DNA of 64,000 bases from Labilithrix sp. (GTDB lineage: Bacteria; Myxococcota_A; Polyangia; Polyangiales; Polyangiaceae), in the NCBI GenBank assembly GCA_019637155.1, contig JAHBWE010000002.1, positions 186,001-250,000 of the forward strand, read 5' to 3'. Shown piece by piece: positions 28,430 to 39,034 of the stretch. A program made the translations under genes and the position numbers. Below the pieces are notes generated by a model. That model was not told the origin of the DNA. It saw nothing but the letters and a program-made list of their open reading frames with translations, and ran no database searches. Position 1 is the stretch's first letter; the number at the start of each line of letters is the position of its first letter.

Positions 28430-29287
28430 ATGACGGAAGCGCGCGTGACCGCGAACGGGCTCGAGCATCGAGTCTTGACTTGGGGACAACCTGCCGCGGC
28501 GTCCAGCGTCTTCCTCGTTCATGGCTTCATGGATGCGGCGGGCACGTGGGATCGCGTCGCGCCTCTGCTCGCGGCGGCGGGGCATCACGTGATCGCGCCG
28601 GACATGCGCGGCTTCGGCGACGGGGCCCGCGCGCCGAGCGGTGCGTATTACCACTTCCCGGACTACGTCGCGGACGTCGACGCGCTGACCCGCGAGCTCG
28701 TCCCCGACGGCGCGCCGCTCTCGCTCGTCGGCCACTCGATGGGCGGCACGGTGGTGACGCTCTACGCGGGCGCGCACCCGGAGCGCGTCCGCCGCCTCGT
28801 CTCGATCGAGGGCCTCGGCCCGCCCGACAACGGCTTCGACATGGGCCCGATCCGGATGCGGCGCTGGCTCGACGACCTCGCCGCGGTGCGCCCCGCGGCG
28901 CCGATCCCGCGCGCCGACGCCCGCCGCCGCTTCGGCGTCGCGCATCCGCACGTGCCGGCGGAGGTGCTCGATCATCGCTTCCCGCACCTCGTCCACGACG
29001 CCGGCGACGGCACGGTGACGTGGCGCTACGACCCGCTCCATCGCACGACGAGCCCGATGCCGTTCTTCGCCCCGCTCTTCAAGGAGTACGCGCGCCGCGT
29101 GACGTGCCCCGTCACCTTCGTCTCCGGCGGCCCGCGCGGCTTCCACCCGCCCGACGAAGCAGACCGCCTCGCGGCCTTCGCGCAGTGCGAGACCGTCACG
29201 CTCGAAGACGCGGGCCACATGGTGCACTGGACGAAGCCAGACGAGCTCGCGAGGATCCTCGTGTCACGGCTTGGGCAGGGGGAGTAG
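28430..29287 (+). CDS. Alpha/beta hydrolase
   Basis: 285 residues. The oxyanion strand is VFLVHGFMDAAGTWD, the nucleophile elbow LSLVGHSMGGTVV (Ser), and the catalytic His lies in LEDAGHMVHW near the end; an acidic residue in the preceding GPRGFHPPDEADR stretch may complete the triad. There is no signal peptide. The substrate is not evident. The last 24 bases overlap the convergent M23-like gene. Confidence 0.88.
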   Translation: MTEARVTANGLEHRVLTWGQPAAASSVFLVHGFMDAAGTWDRVAPLLAAAGHHVIAPDMRGFGDGARAPSGAYYHFPDYVADVDALTRELVPDGAPLSLVGHSMGGTVVTLYAGAHPERVRRLVSIEGLGPPDNGFDMGPIRMRRWLDDLAAVRPAAPIPRADARRRFGVAHPHVPAEVLDHRFPHLVHDAGDGTVTWRYDPLHRTTSPMPFFAPLFKEYARRVTCPVTFVSGGPRGFHPPDEADRLAAFAQCETVTLEDAGHMVHWTKPDELARILVSRLGQGE

Positions 29288-29848
29288 CTCGCCGTTCTTG
29301 TAGTTCCCCATCACCTTCCGGATCGGTCCCTCGCGGAGGATGTACGTCCAGTCGTCTTGCTCGACCTGGTTGTCGAGGAGCAGGCCGAGGTGGAGATGTG
29401 GAACCCCGTTGCCGATCCCGGATACCGCGATCTTCTCGCCCGCGTCGACGTGCTTGCGCGTCGCCGCGCCCTCCGGCTGGTTCGTCTCCACCTTCGACAG
29501 ATGAGTGTAATATACATGTGTAATCCTGTGCCCGTCGCCCCACGGGATCGGCGCGTCGAGCGCGATGCGCACGCTGTAGGGCGTGTCCTTGCCGCTCTTC
29601 CAGAGGGTGTGGCCCCACTCGGAGTAGTCGAGCGTGCCGGCCGCGATCGCGTACACGTCGAGCCGGTTGCCGGCGATGTCGAGCCCGGTGTCGCCGTCCC
29701 AGCCGCCGAGGGAGCCGCCGGGCATCGGGCTGTGGAGCGTGCCGCTGCGGAGGAGCGGGGATCGCACCGCGCCGGCGTCGGCGACCGGCGCGGCACCGAC
29801 GACAAAGGTCAACGAGATCATGAACGAGGCGAGAAAGGGCCGGCGCAC
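29264..29848 (-). CDS. M23-like peptidase domain protein lacking one metal ligand
   Basis: About 194 residues from GTG 29848 (ATG 29821 is an alternative nine codons in). The leader VRRPFLASFMISLTFVVG marks it for export. The domain follows the LytM/M23 layout: SPMPGGSLGGWDGDTGLDIAG, WGHTLWKSG, VYYTHLSKVE and the C-terminal VPHLHLGL with its HxH zinc ligands. In active M23 enzymes the first motif is HxxxD; here the His position is Asp (DTGLD). It may therefore be a non-catalytic relative that binds peptidoglycan or regulates another hydrolase. Confidence 0.7.
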   Translation of the reverse strand: MRRPFLASFMISLTFVVGAAPVADAGAVRSPLLRSGTLHSPMPGGSLGGWDGDTGLDIAGNRLDVYAIAAGTLDYSEWGHTLWKSGKDTPYSVRIALDAPIPWGDGHRITHVYYTHLSKVETNQPEGAATRKHVDAGEKIAVSGIGNGVPHLHLGLLLDNQVEQDDWTYILREGPIRKVMGNYKNGELLPLPKP

Positions 29849-29918
29849 GTAGTCCCCGTCGGGCGGCCCCCGCGGACTGTGACACGCCCTCGTGCTCCGG
29901 GTAGAGTCGCGGTGCTCG

Positions 29919-31622
29919 ATGAGGGCGCTCACTCCGCTCGTCGCATTCCTGCTCGGGGACAAGACCGTCCGCCGGAACCTGCGCGCGTTCGCGAAGGTGC
30001 TCCTCCTGACCGCGGCGACGGTCACCTTCTTCTCGATCGTGTTCCACTTCCTGATGCTCTACGTCGAGCATCGCGAGTACTCGTGGGTCACGAGCTTCTA
30101 CTGGACGCTCACCGTGATGAGCACGCTCGGCTTCGGAGACATCACGTTCCACACCGACGTGGGGCGGCTCTTCAGCGTCTTCGTGCTGCTCACCGGCCTC
30201 GTGATGTTCGTGATCGTCCTGCCGTTCGCGTTCATCCGGTTCTTCTACGCGCCGTGGCTCGAGGCGCAGCTCCGGCTCCGCGTGCCGCGCGAGCTGCCGC
30301 GGACGACATCGTCGCACGTCATCATCTGCCGCTACGACACGATCGCGCGCGACCTCGTCGAGCGGCTCGCGGCGAGCCAGATCCCCTACGTCGTCATCGA
30401 GTCCGATCCGGCCGCCGCCGCGGTGCTGCAGTCGGACGGGGTCTGCGTCGTCCTCGGCGAGTACGACAGCCGCGCCTCCTACGTCGCGGTCGGCGCCGAG
30501 CGCGCGCGCCTCGTCTTCGCCAACCTCGACGACGCGACGAACACGAACATCGCGCTCACGGTGCGGGAGCAGGCCGCGGCGGTGCCGATCGCGGCGCTCG
30601 CCGAGAGCGACGACGCGGTCGACGTCCTCGAGCTGAGCGGCGCGAGCACGGCGCTGCCGCTGAAGCGCCGCCTCGGCGAGCACCTCGCCGCGCGCGTCAA
30701 CGCCGGGCACACGCGCGCGCACGTCGTCGGCCGCTTCCGCGATCTCGTCATCGCGGAGCTCCCCGTCCACGGCACCGGCCTCGCCGGCCGCGCGATCCGC
30801 GACACGTCGCTGCGCGCGCTCACGGGGCTCACGATCGTCGCGTTCTGGGAGGGCGGCGTGCTCCGCCCCGCCCACGCCGACGCGGTGATCGGGGAGTACG
30901 GCGTCATCGTCGTCGTCGGGTCGGAGGAGCAGGTGACGCTGCTCGACTCGATGTTCGTGATCTACACGCCGAACGAGAACCCGGTCGTCGTCATCGGCGG
31001 AGGCCGCGTCGGCGTCGCGGCGGCGGCGGCGCTGCGCGAGCGCTCCGTCGCGGTGCATTTGATCGAGAAGGACGCCGCCGCGAAGGCGACGCTGGAGGAG
31101 TTCGCGGACGAGGTGTTCATCGGCGACGCGTCGGACCGCGCGATGCTCATGGCGGCCGGCCTCGCGAGCGCGCCGTCCGTCGTCCTCACGACGAACGACG
31201 ACGCGACGAACATCTTCCTCGCGATCTACTGCCGGCGCCTCAACCCGCACATCCGCATCGTGAGCCGCATCACGCACGAGCGGAACCTCGAGGCGATCCA
31301 TCGCGCGGGCGCGGACTCGGTGCTGAGCTACAGCTCGCTCGGAGTAAAATCGCTCCTCGCGCTCCTGCGCGGACACGAGCTCGTCCTCCTCGAGGAGGGC
31401 GCCGACGTCATCGTCGTGCCGGTCCCGCCGTCGCTCGCCGACAAGACGCTCGGCGCGGTCGACGTCCGCGCGCGCACGGGCCTGAACGTGATCGCCCTGC
31501 AGGACGGCGACGAGGTCGTCACCAACCCGACCGCCGCGACGCGCCTCCCGCGCGACGGCGAGATCATCGCGATCGGCTCGGTGGAGCAACGCGCGGCCTT
31601 CGTCCGCGAGTTCGCGCGCTGA
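29919..31622 (+). CDS. Potassium channel with two RCK (TrkA-N/TrkA-C) units
   Basis: 567 residues. Two membrane helices flank a pore loop: VLLLTAATVTFFSIVFHFLM, then FYWTLTVMSTLGFGDIT (filter TLGFGD) and SVFVLLTGLVMFVIVLPF. Two Rossmann-type RCK units follow, the first starting HVIICRYDTIARDLVE and the second NPVVVIGGGRVGVAAAAAL, ending in a TrkA-C domain. TLGFGD replaces the textbook TVGYGD but is accepted in prokaryotic K+ channels. ATG 29919 is chosen because it begins just before the amphipathic pre-helix. Confidence 0.88.
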   Translation: MRALTPLVAFLLGDKTVRRNLRAFAKVLLLTAATVTFFSIVFHFLMLYVEHREYSWVTSFYWTLTVMSTLGFGDITFHTDVGRLFSVFVLLTGLVMFVIVLPFAFIRFFYAPWLEAQLRLRVPRELPRTTSSHVIICRYDTIARDLVERLAASQIPYVVIESDPAAAAVLQSDGVCVVLGEYDSRASYVAVGAERARLVFANLDDATNTNIALTVREQAAAVPIAALAESDDAVDVLELSGASTALPLKRRLGEHLAARVNAGHTRAHVVGRFRDLVIAELPVHGTGLAGRAIRDTSLRALTGLTIVAFWEGGVLRPAHADAVIGEYGVIVVVGSEEQVTLLDSMFVIYTPNENPVVVIGGGRVGVAAAAALRERSVAVHLIEKDAAAKATLEEFADEVFIGDASDRAMLMAAGLASAPSVVLTTNDDATNIFLAIYCRRLNPHIRIVSRITHERNLEAIHRAGADSVLSYSSLGVKSLLALLRGHELVLLEEGADVIVVPVPPSLADKTLGAVDVRARTGLNVIALQDGDEVVTNPTAATRLPRDGEIIAIGSVEQRAAFVREFAR

Positions 31623-31633
31623 GCTTGTCTCGT

Positions 31634-31658
31634 TCGAGAGGGGCGCTGCCCCTCTCGA
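31634..31658. terminator. Perfect 11-bp hairpin after the K+ channel gene
   Basis: Eleven bases after the channel stop codon lies a perfect inverted repeat: tcgagaggggc, loop gct, gcccctctcga. A second small hairpin (cccc/gggg) followed by tttct lies at 31664-31680. Together they could form a terminator between two convergent genes, although no long T-run is present. Confidence 0.5.
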
Positions 31659-31687
31659 GCTCTCCCCGCCGGGGGTTTCTCCGCGCG

Positions 31688-31789
31688 CGGGGCGCGCTCC
31701 GACGCCCCCGGACCCCCGCAGATGTTCATCGCCGACCTCCTGGGGGGAGCTTGGGCGGGGCGCGCTTCGACGCCCCGGACTTCCCGCAG
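31688..31789. repeat. Two near-identical 34-base GC-rich repeats
   Basis: Bases 31688-31721 and 31756-31789 share the pattern cggggcgcgct-c-cgacgcccc-ggac--cccgcag with four or five differences. The element ggggcgctg also occurs at 31641 and 31800. They sit in the 193-base gap between the convergent K+ channel and SNF2 genes. They resemble interspersed intergenic repeats of GC-rich genomes, but I cannot name a family. Confidence 0.55.
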
Positions 31790-31815
31790 TCGATTCGAAG
31801 GGGCGCTGTTTCGCT

Positions 31816-34575
31816 TCAGTTCATGTTGCGGTGACGTGTTGTCGGGGCGGGCTGTGTGATGGCGGCGATGGCCTGCGTGGGCGGCGGCGGGGTGCCGCCG
31901 AGGAGGAGGCGCGCGACGCCCTGGAAGAGGCGGCCGAGGTCCTCGCGCGACGGCATCGCGATCGAGAGGCGTGGCGTGCCGTGCTCGTCGGGGGTGACCT
32001 TGACGTCGAAGCCTTTGCGGACGTCTGCGAGGAGCGCGTCCGCGCCGGCGCCGGATGGGGCGCCGGTGAGCTCGCCGAGGAGATCGAGCGCCGCGCGGAC
32101 GAACGCGCCGCCCGTCGTCGCGATGCGGTCGGCCGCGACGGCGCCGGCCGCGCTCGCCTTCACCGTCTCGTCGACGGGCGCTTCGGGCTTCGCGCCGAGG
32201 AGGACCTCGAGCTTCTCCTTGAGGTCGTCGGCCTGGCGGCGAACGTCGACGTCCGTGATCGCCGAGTCCGCGTCGAGCGCGGCGAGGGCGAGCTCGCGCT
32301 TCGACGACAGCGTCGTGAGGAGGTTCTCCTCGATCGTCTGCTCGGTGACGAGGACGAAGACGGCGACGGGGCGGGACTGGCCCATGCGGTGCGCGCGCGC
32401 GATGCGCTGCTCGAGCACGGCGGGGTTCCAGGGGAGATCGACGTTGATCACGGTGTTCGCCGCCTGGAGGTTCAAGCCGCTGCTGCCGGCGTTCGTCGTC
32501 AGGAACACGCGCGTCTTCGCGTCGGACTGGAACGCGGCGACGATCTCCTGCCGCTTCCGCTGCGGGACCGAGCCGTCGAGGCGCACGAAGCGCAGCTTGC
32601 GCTTCGCGAGGAGCGGCTCGATGAGATCGAGCATCGTGGTCCACTCCGAGAAGAGGACGACCTTCCGGTCGGGCTCCGCCGCCACCGCGTCGAACAGCTC
32701 GCCGAGCCGCTCCAGCTTCGTCGACCAGCCCGGCGGCTCCTTGTCGACGAGGAAGGTGCTGTTCGCGGCCATACGGCACATCAGGAGCGCGGAGCGGAGC
32801 CGGAGGAGGTCCATCTCGGTGAGGTACGGCTTCCGCACGATCTGGGCGACGACGCGGAGGTGCGCGTCGTGGAGCTCCGCTTGCTCGGCGGTCGGCGGGA
32901 CGCGCACGATCTCGACCGTCCGCGGCGGGAGCTCGAGGCGCACCGACTCGCGCGTGCGGCGGAGGAGGATCGGCGCGATCCGCGCGCGGAGGTCGTCGAG
33001 GTTCTTGAAGCCGACGAGCTTCCCCTCCTCGTCGCGCCGGTGATGGCGGTGGAGGAAGCGGAAGGCGGGCCCGAGACGGTGCGGATCGACGAAAGCGGCG
33101 ACAGAGTGCAAATCGTCGAGGCGGTTCTCGAGCGGCGTACCGGAGAGCACGAGCGCGAAGCGGGAGGTGAGGCCCTTGATGACGCGGCTCGTCTTTGCCT
33201 CCCAGTTCTTGATGCGTTGTCCCTCGTCGAGCACGATGAGGTCCCAGCGCGATTTCTCGATATGGAGAATGTCCTTCAGGACCTGCTCGTAATTGCATAT
33301 CGTGAAGAACTGCGAACCGGCATATGCGGCGGCGCGCTCCTTCGCCGGCCCGGTGACGAGCGCCGCGCTCCGCCCCGAAAAGCGCTCGATCTCGCTCCGC
33401 CATTGCGATTTGAGCGAGGCGGGACACACGATCAGCACCTTCGATATACCCGCTTCGCGCGCGAGGAGCTCGGCGACCCCGACGCCCTGAATCGTCTTTC
33501 CGAGGCCCATCTCGTCGGCCAGGATCGCGCGCCCGGCGCCGGCCGCGAACGCGATGCCGTCGAGCTGATAGGGCAGCAGCGTCTCCTTCAGGAGCGTCTT
33601 CCGGAGCGGGTGCTCGGCCGGCGCGCGGCGGATCTCGGCGATGAGCTGCGCCATGCGCGCCGCGAGGAGGCGCCGCTGGACGAGCTCCTCGGCGTCGGGG
33701 GTGACGAAGAACGCCACCCCGGCGGCCTCGAGGCGCGCGAGGCAGCGGACGAGGGCCTGCGCGTCGATCGCGCCGTTTGCGCTCCCGTTCCCGTTGGGCC
33801 GGCGGCGGAGGAGCGGCTGCAGGATCGCGCTCGCCTCGTCCGAGAGCTTCTTCGGCAGAGCGATCGCGAGCTCGGCGCCGTCGTCGTAGCGGAGGTGGAC
33901 GGTGATGCGGCGCCGGACGTAGGGCTTCGCGCGCACGGAGGGGTCGAACCGCTTCGTCGCGTGGGCGAGCACCTTCATGACGTGCTTGCACGTGCCGAGC
34001 GTGTTGATCTTGAAGTCGGGGCACGAGCAGTACGACTCGCCGCGCGAAGTCCCGCGGAGCGCGACGCGGTACGTCTTCCCGCTGACTGCGCTCGTGACCT
34101 CGTAGTCGGTCCACGGCGCGCCGGCGTCGGCGGACCGGATCCGCATCCGCTCCTTCTTCGCGCGCTCGGCGCGCTCGGCGAGCTCCGCCGCGATCACCTT
34201 CTCTTCGGATCCGTGTCGCACCGGCTCCGGCGGCGGCGCGGCGAGCCCGAGGTCGCTCTTCTGCTCGAGCAGGGTGGAGAGCATCCCGCCGCCGTGGGCG
34301 CAGGGCTTCCGGCAGCGGCTGCAGGCGAGGCGGAGCCGCCCCTTCGACGCCGGATCGAGGTGCAGCGACGTGATCACGCCGCGGGGCTCGGGCTCCCAGA
34401 CGAGCCGCGCCTCGGCGTCGCCGATCGTGAGCGCCTCGGGCGGCGGTGCCGCGAGCGCGCCTCCGGCGAGGATGAGCCGCTTCCCCTCGGGGCCGAGGAG
34501 CCTCCGTGCTTCGTCGAAGGAGAGATGCGAGAGCCGATCGCGCATCGACAGCGCGTGAGAGGGAAGAGCGGTCAC
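31816..34575 (-). CDS. SNF2-family ATPase with N-terminal SWIM zinc finger
   Basis: 919 residues. Near residue 180 is a SWIM zinc-finger motif (CSCPDFKINTLGTCKH). The SNF2 motor starts around residue 335: Walker A LADEMGLGKTIQG, Walker B VLDEGQRIKNWEAK, motif III LSGTPLENR, and later LFSEWTTMLDLIEPL, NAGSSGLNLQAANTVIN and QRIARAHRMGQ. The C-terminal part has no recognisable domain. Bacterial SWIM-SNF2 proteins are presumed DNA- or nucleoprotein-remodelling motors; the partner is not known. ATG 34575 diverges from the Uma2 gene with 159 bases between. Confidence 0.92.
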   Translation of the reverse strand: MTALPSHALSMRDRLSHLSFDEARRLLGPEGKRLILAGGALAAPPPEALTIGDAEARLVWEPEPRGVITSLHLDPASKGRLRLACSRCRKPCAHGGGMLSTLLEQKSDLGLAAPPPEPVRHGSEEKVIAAELAERAERAKKERMRIRSADAGAPWTDYEVTSAVSGKTYRVALRGTSRGESYCSCPDFKINTLGTCKHVMKVLAHATKRFDPSVRAKPYVRRRITVHLRYDDGAELAIALPKKLSDEASAILQPLLRRRPNGNGSANGAIDAQALVRCLARLEAAGVAFFVTPDAEELVQRRLLAARMAQLIAEIRRAPAEHPLRKTLLKETLLPYQLDGIAFAAGAGRAILADEMGLGKTIQGVGVAELLAREAGISKVLIVCPASLKSQWRSEIERFSGRSAALVTGPAKERAAAYAGSQFFTICNYEQVLKDILHIEKSRWDLIVLDEGQRIKNWEAKTSRVIKGLTSRFALVLSGTPLENRLDDLHSVAAFVDPHRLGPAFRFLHRHHRRDEEGKLVGFKNLDDLRARIAPILLRRTRESVRLELPPRTVEIVRVPPTAEQAELHDAHLRVVAQIVRKPYLTEMDLLRLRSALLMCRMAANSTFLVDKEPPGWSTKLERLGELFDAVAAEPDRKVVLFSEWTTMLDLIEPLLAKRKLRFVRLDGSVPQRKRQEIVAAFQSDAKTRVFLTTNAGSSGLNLQAANTVINVDLPWNPAVLEQRIARAHRMGQSRPVAVFVLVTEQTIEENLLTTLSSKRELALAALDADSAITDVDVRRQADDLKEKLEVLLGAKPEAPVDETVKASAAGAVAADRIATTGGAFVRAALDLLGELTGAPSGAGADALLADVRKGFDVKVTPDEHGTPRLSIAMPSREDLGRLFQGVARLLLGGTPPPPTQAIAAITQPAPTTRHRNMN

Positions 34576-34734
34576 GCCGCACCGCTACTCGACGCCTCTC
34601 GACCGAGCAAGCCACGAAGGCGCGTCGCCGCCCGCATTCGCGCTGTCTTCACAAGTTGTCCCCGCCTCTCCACAGCGCCCTCACAGGACATCCCCAGCTC
34701 TTCCACCCTTGGGCACCGGTGCTACGCTCCGGAT

Positions 34735-35313
34735 GTGGAGCCGCGCGCCAGCAGAGGGATGACGGTCGAGGAGTACATCGCGCTCGATCGCTCGAGCGAA
34801 GACCGGTGGGAGTACGTCGACGGCGAGGCGTACGCGATGGCGGGAGGGTCGACCCCGCACGCCTTGGTCACCGGTAATCTCTTCTATGAGCTCCGACGGG
34901 CGCTCGAAGGAAAGAACTGCGTTCCGTTCAATCAGGCGCAGAAGATCGCGACCGTACGAACGAGCGCGTTCCACTACCCCGACGCGAGCGTCGTCTGCCC
35001 GCCGTTCGCCAAGGACGCGCGCGATGAGAACGCGTTCACGAGCCCGGTCGCGCTCTTCGAGGTCCTCTCGCCGACGACCGCCGACTACGATCGCGGTGAG
35101 AAGTTCGAGGTGCACTACCGCTCGATCGACACGCTGCGCGAATACGTGCTCGTCAACCCCGAGCGCCGCCGCGTCGAATACCGACGGGTGCTCGACGCGG
35201 AGCGCTTCTCGTCGCTCTTCATCGTCGCGGGAGCGCTGCGGATGGAGGTGCTCGGGATCGAGATCCCATTGGACCGCCTCTGGACGGACCTCGATCGCGT
35301 TCGCGCTCCCTGA
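34735..35313 (+). CDS. Uma2 family (DUF820) endonuclease-like protein
   Basis: 192 residues from GTG 34735; ATG 34759 (MTVEEYIAL), eight codons later, is equally plausible and has an AGAGGG just before it. It shows the Uma2 core: MTVEEYIALDRSSEDRWEYVDGE, the nuclease-fold strand AFHYPDASVVCPP (Asp), ALFEVLSPTTADYDRGEKF (Glu and Lys), and LREYVLVNPERRRVEYRR. The role of the family is unproven. It ends eight bases before the stop of the oxidase operon on the other strand. Confidence 0.82.
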   Translation: MEPRASRGMTVEEYIALDRSSEDRWEYVDGEAYAMAGGSTPHALVTGNLFYELRRALEGKNCVPFNQAQKIATVRTSAFHYPDASVVCPPFAKDARDENAFTSPVALFEVLSPTTADYDRGEKFEVHYRSIDTLREYVLVNPERRRVEYRRVLDAERFSSLFIVAGALRMEVLGIEIPLDRLWTDLDRVRAP

Positions 35314-35321
35314 TTCGCGGG

Positions 35322-35609
35322 TCAGCGGCCCGGGACCACGAGGGGCGCGGGCTCCCGCAGCTCGACGTCGGCGATGACGAGCCCGACGAGGATCGCCGCG
35401 AGCGCCCCCGCGGCGGCGACGGCGAGGCGGATCGACGCACGCGCGCGCGTGAGCTCCATGAAGACCGCGCCGACGAGGGCGGCCTTCACCGCTGCGATGA
35501 CGAGGGCGATCGGGAGCGCCGCGCGCCCGAGGTCGACGTAGGACAGCGCGAGGCTCACCGCCCAGAGGACGCCGAGAGCGAGGGCCGTGCGCGCGATCGA
35601 GGAGGTCAT
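35322..35609 (-). CDS. Cytochrome c oxidase subunit IV-type membrane protein
   Basis: 95 residues with three membrane helices (IARTALALGVLWAVSLAL; ALPIALVIAAVKAALVGAVFM; LAVAAAGALAAILVGLVI), the usual form of the small prokaryotic subunit IV of haem-copper oxidases. The middle segment with VKAALVGAVFMELT is characteristic. ATG 35609 overlaps the TGA of the subunit III gene. It is the last gene of the long minus-strand unit. Confidence 0.82.
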   Translation of the reverse strand: MTSSIARTALALGVLWAVSLALSYVDLGRAALPIALVIAAVKAALVGAVFMELTRARASIRLAVAAAGALAAILVGLVIADVELREPAPLVVPGR

Positions 35610-36162
35610 GCGAGGTAGAACAGCGGCCAGAGGAAGATCCAGACGACGTCGACGAAGTGCCAATAGAGGCCGACGTTCTCGAGGACGTGCGCGCGCTCGC
35701 TGCGGGACGCGAGCACGAGCGCGACGACGCCGGCGAGGACGTGGAGCGAGTGGAGCCCCGTCATCGTGTAGTAGAGGCTCCAGAACGGCGCGCTGCCCGG
35801 CACGAGCCCCTCCCGCGCGTGCGCGAGGTACTCCGTGCCCTTGAGCGCGAGGAACACGGCGCCGAGGAGCGCGCTCGCGAGGGCGAGGAGGATCGCGCGC
35901 GCGCGCCGCTCCTCGCGCGCGGCGTGCACCGCGACGGCGACGAGGGTGCTGCTCGCGAGGAGGACGGCGGTGTTGATCGATCCGAGCAGCTTGTCGGCGT
36001 GCTCGTGGATCGCGGTGTGGAACGCGGCCGGATGGTGCACGCGCGCGCCGGCGTAGAGCGTGAAGAGCACGGCGAAGAACAGGACCTCGCTCGCGAGGAA
36101 CACCCACATCCCGAGCCGCGCCGGATGCGCGGCGTCGTCGTGGAGATGCGTCTCCGGGGCGC

Positions 36163-36166
<4 letters not shown>
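35606..36166 (-). CDS. ctaE: Cytochrome c oxidase subunit III
   Basis: 186 residues, the short form of subunit III. Five helices are visible, with LGMWVFLASEVLFFAVLFTLY at the start, the conserved Glu in FLALKGTEY, and GLHSLHVLAGVVAL and YWHFVDVVWIFLWPLFYL at the end. It stabilises the catalytic subunit and its proton uptake. The start overlaps the end of ctaD (ATGA). Confidence 0.92.
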
Positions 36167-37766
<1,600 letters not shown>

Positions 37767-37770
<4 letters not shown>

Positions 37771-38702
37771 CGGAGGCCTCGCATGAGCTCGACGAGGGCG
37801 CCGACCTCGGCCGGCTCGAGGATCCCGTGGTAGGTCGGCATCGTGGGTTGGAACCCGGCGACGACGTCGGCGTTCGGCTCGACGATCGCGCGCGCGAGGT
37901 ACGCGTCGTCGGCGACGACGATGCGGCCGTCGGCGAGCGGGCGCGCGGCGCCGTAGAGGCCGCGGAGGGTGGGGCCCGCCGCCGGCCCGCCGTCGAGAGA
38001 GTGACACGCGACGCAGCCGCGCCGCGTCGCCACCTCGCGCCCGCGCGCGATCGCGTCTTCGCCCGGCCCGCTCCGCCGCCACGTGTCGTAGTCGGCGGTG
38101 GGGACGACGACGACGGAGCCGAACATCGCGGCGTGGCTGACGCCGCAGTACTCGGCGCACCAGATCGGGTACGTGCCGGGGGTCGTCGCGTTGAACCACG
38201 TCACGGTGAAGCGGCCGGGGAGCACGTCCTGCTTCGCGCGGAACGCGGGCACGTAGAACGAGTGGACGACGTCGCGCGACGTGAGCACGAGCTTGATCGG
38301 GCGTCCGGCGGGGACGGTGAGGACGTCGTTCGTCGAGCGGCCGTCGGCGTACGAGAACTTCCACATCCACTGCTTCGCCTCGACGTAGATCGTCTCCGCG
38401 TCGGCCGGCGGCGCCGTCATCGCGCCGTACTGCGCGAAGCCGACGATCCAGAACGCGACGAAGGCGACGGTGACGAACAAGGCGAGCGCGGCCTCGGCCC
38501 GGCGGCTCGACGCGACGCGCTCGGTGAGCGGCGCGTCGCTCTTCCGTCGATGACGGACGACGAAGCGCACCGTCACGACGAGCAAGAAGAGCCCGACGAC
38601 GAGCGTGCTCGCGAGGAGCGCGGCGTGGAGCCGATCGACCCCGTCGGCGAAGCTCGACGCGCCGGGCGGGAGCCGGACGAGGCGGCGGAAGAGCTCGATC
38701 AT
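37767..38702 (-). CDS. ctaC: Cytochrome c oxidase subunit II with fused cytochrome c (caa3)
   Basis: 311 residues: two membrane helices (LLASTLVVGLFLLVVTVRFV; ALALFVTVAFVAFWIVGF), the CuA cupredoxin with WMWKFSYADG and PIWCAEYCGVSHAAM (two Cys, His and Met ligands), then a C-terminal c-type domain with RRGCVACHSLDGG and a distal Met in FQPTMPTYHG. The fused haem marks a caa3-type oxidase that can take electrons without a separate cytochrome c. The start is 4 bases inside the upstream gene (ATGA). Confidence 0.95.
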
Positions 38703-39034
38703 GGCTCCGTCCCGCCGCCGTCGAGAAGACGATCGATCGCCCGCTCGATCGGCATCTCCGCGAGCCCCGCGTCACGATCGATCCAGCGCCAGCGATCGAG
38801 CTCCGCGCGCTGCGCCGACGCGATCTGCCGGCCGCGGTCGCCATCGAGGATCGGCGTCGTCTCGAGGCTCCCGATCGTCGCCGGCGCGGGTCGTGGTGTC
38901 TCCGCCGTCGCGCGCGGGAGGAGCGCCCACGCGACGCCGAGGGAGGCGAAGAACACGAGCGCGCTGCCGAGCGCGATCCTCGCGATCGGTCGCGTGGCGA
39001 CGTGGTCGGGGTCGTGGGGCTCGTGCGTGCTCAT
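38699..39034 (-). CDS. Small single-helix membrane protein between actF and ctaC
   Basis: 111 residues: a polar start (MSTHEPHDPDHV), one membrane helix (IALGSALVFFASLGVAWALL) and a periplasmic tail (ILDGDRGRQIASAQRAEL, IDRDAGLAEMPIERAIDRL). Coupled by ATGA at both ends to actF and ctaC. A protein of this kind commonly sits between ACIII and oxidase genes; its function is unknown to me, perhaps assembly or contact between the two complexes. Confidence 0.7.
   Translation of the reverse strand: MSTHEPHDPDHVATRPIARIALGSALVFFASLGVAWALLPRATAETPRPAPATIGSLETTPILDGDRGRQIASAQRAELDRWRWIDRDAGLAEMPIERAIDRLLDGGGTEP

Noticed and set aside
29357..31834. Long plus-strand frame across the K+ channel gene
   Set aside because: Arg-rich, no motif, and out of frame with the clearly coding channel sequence.
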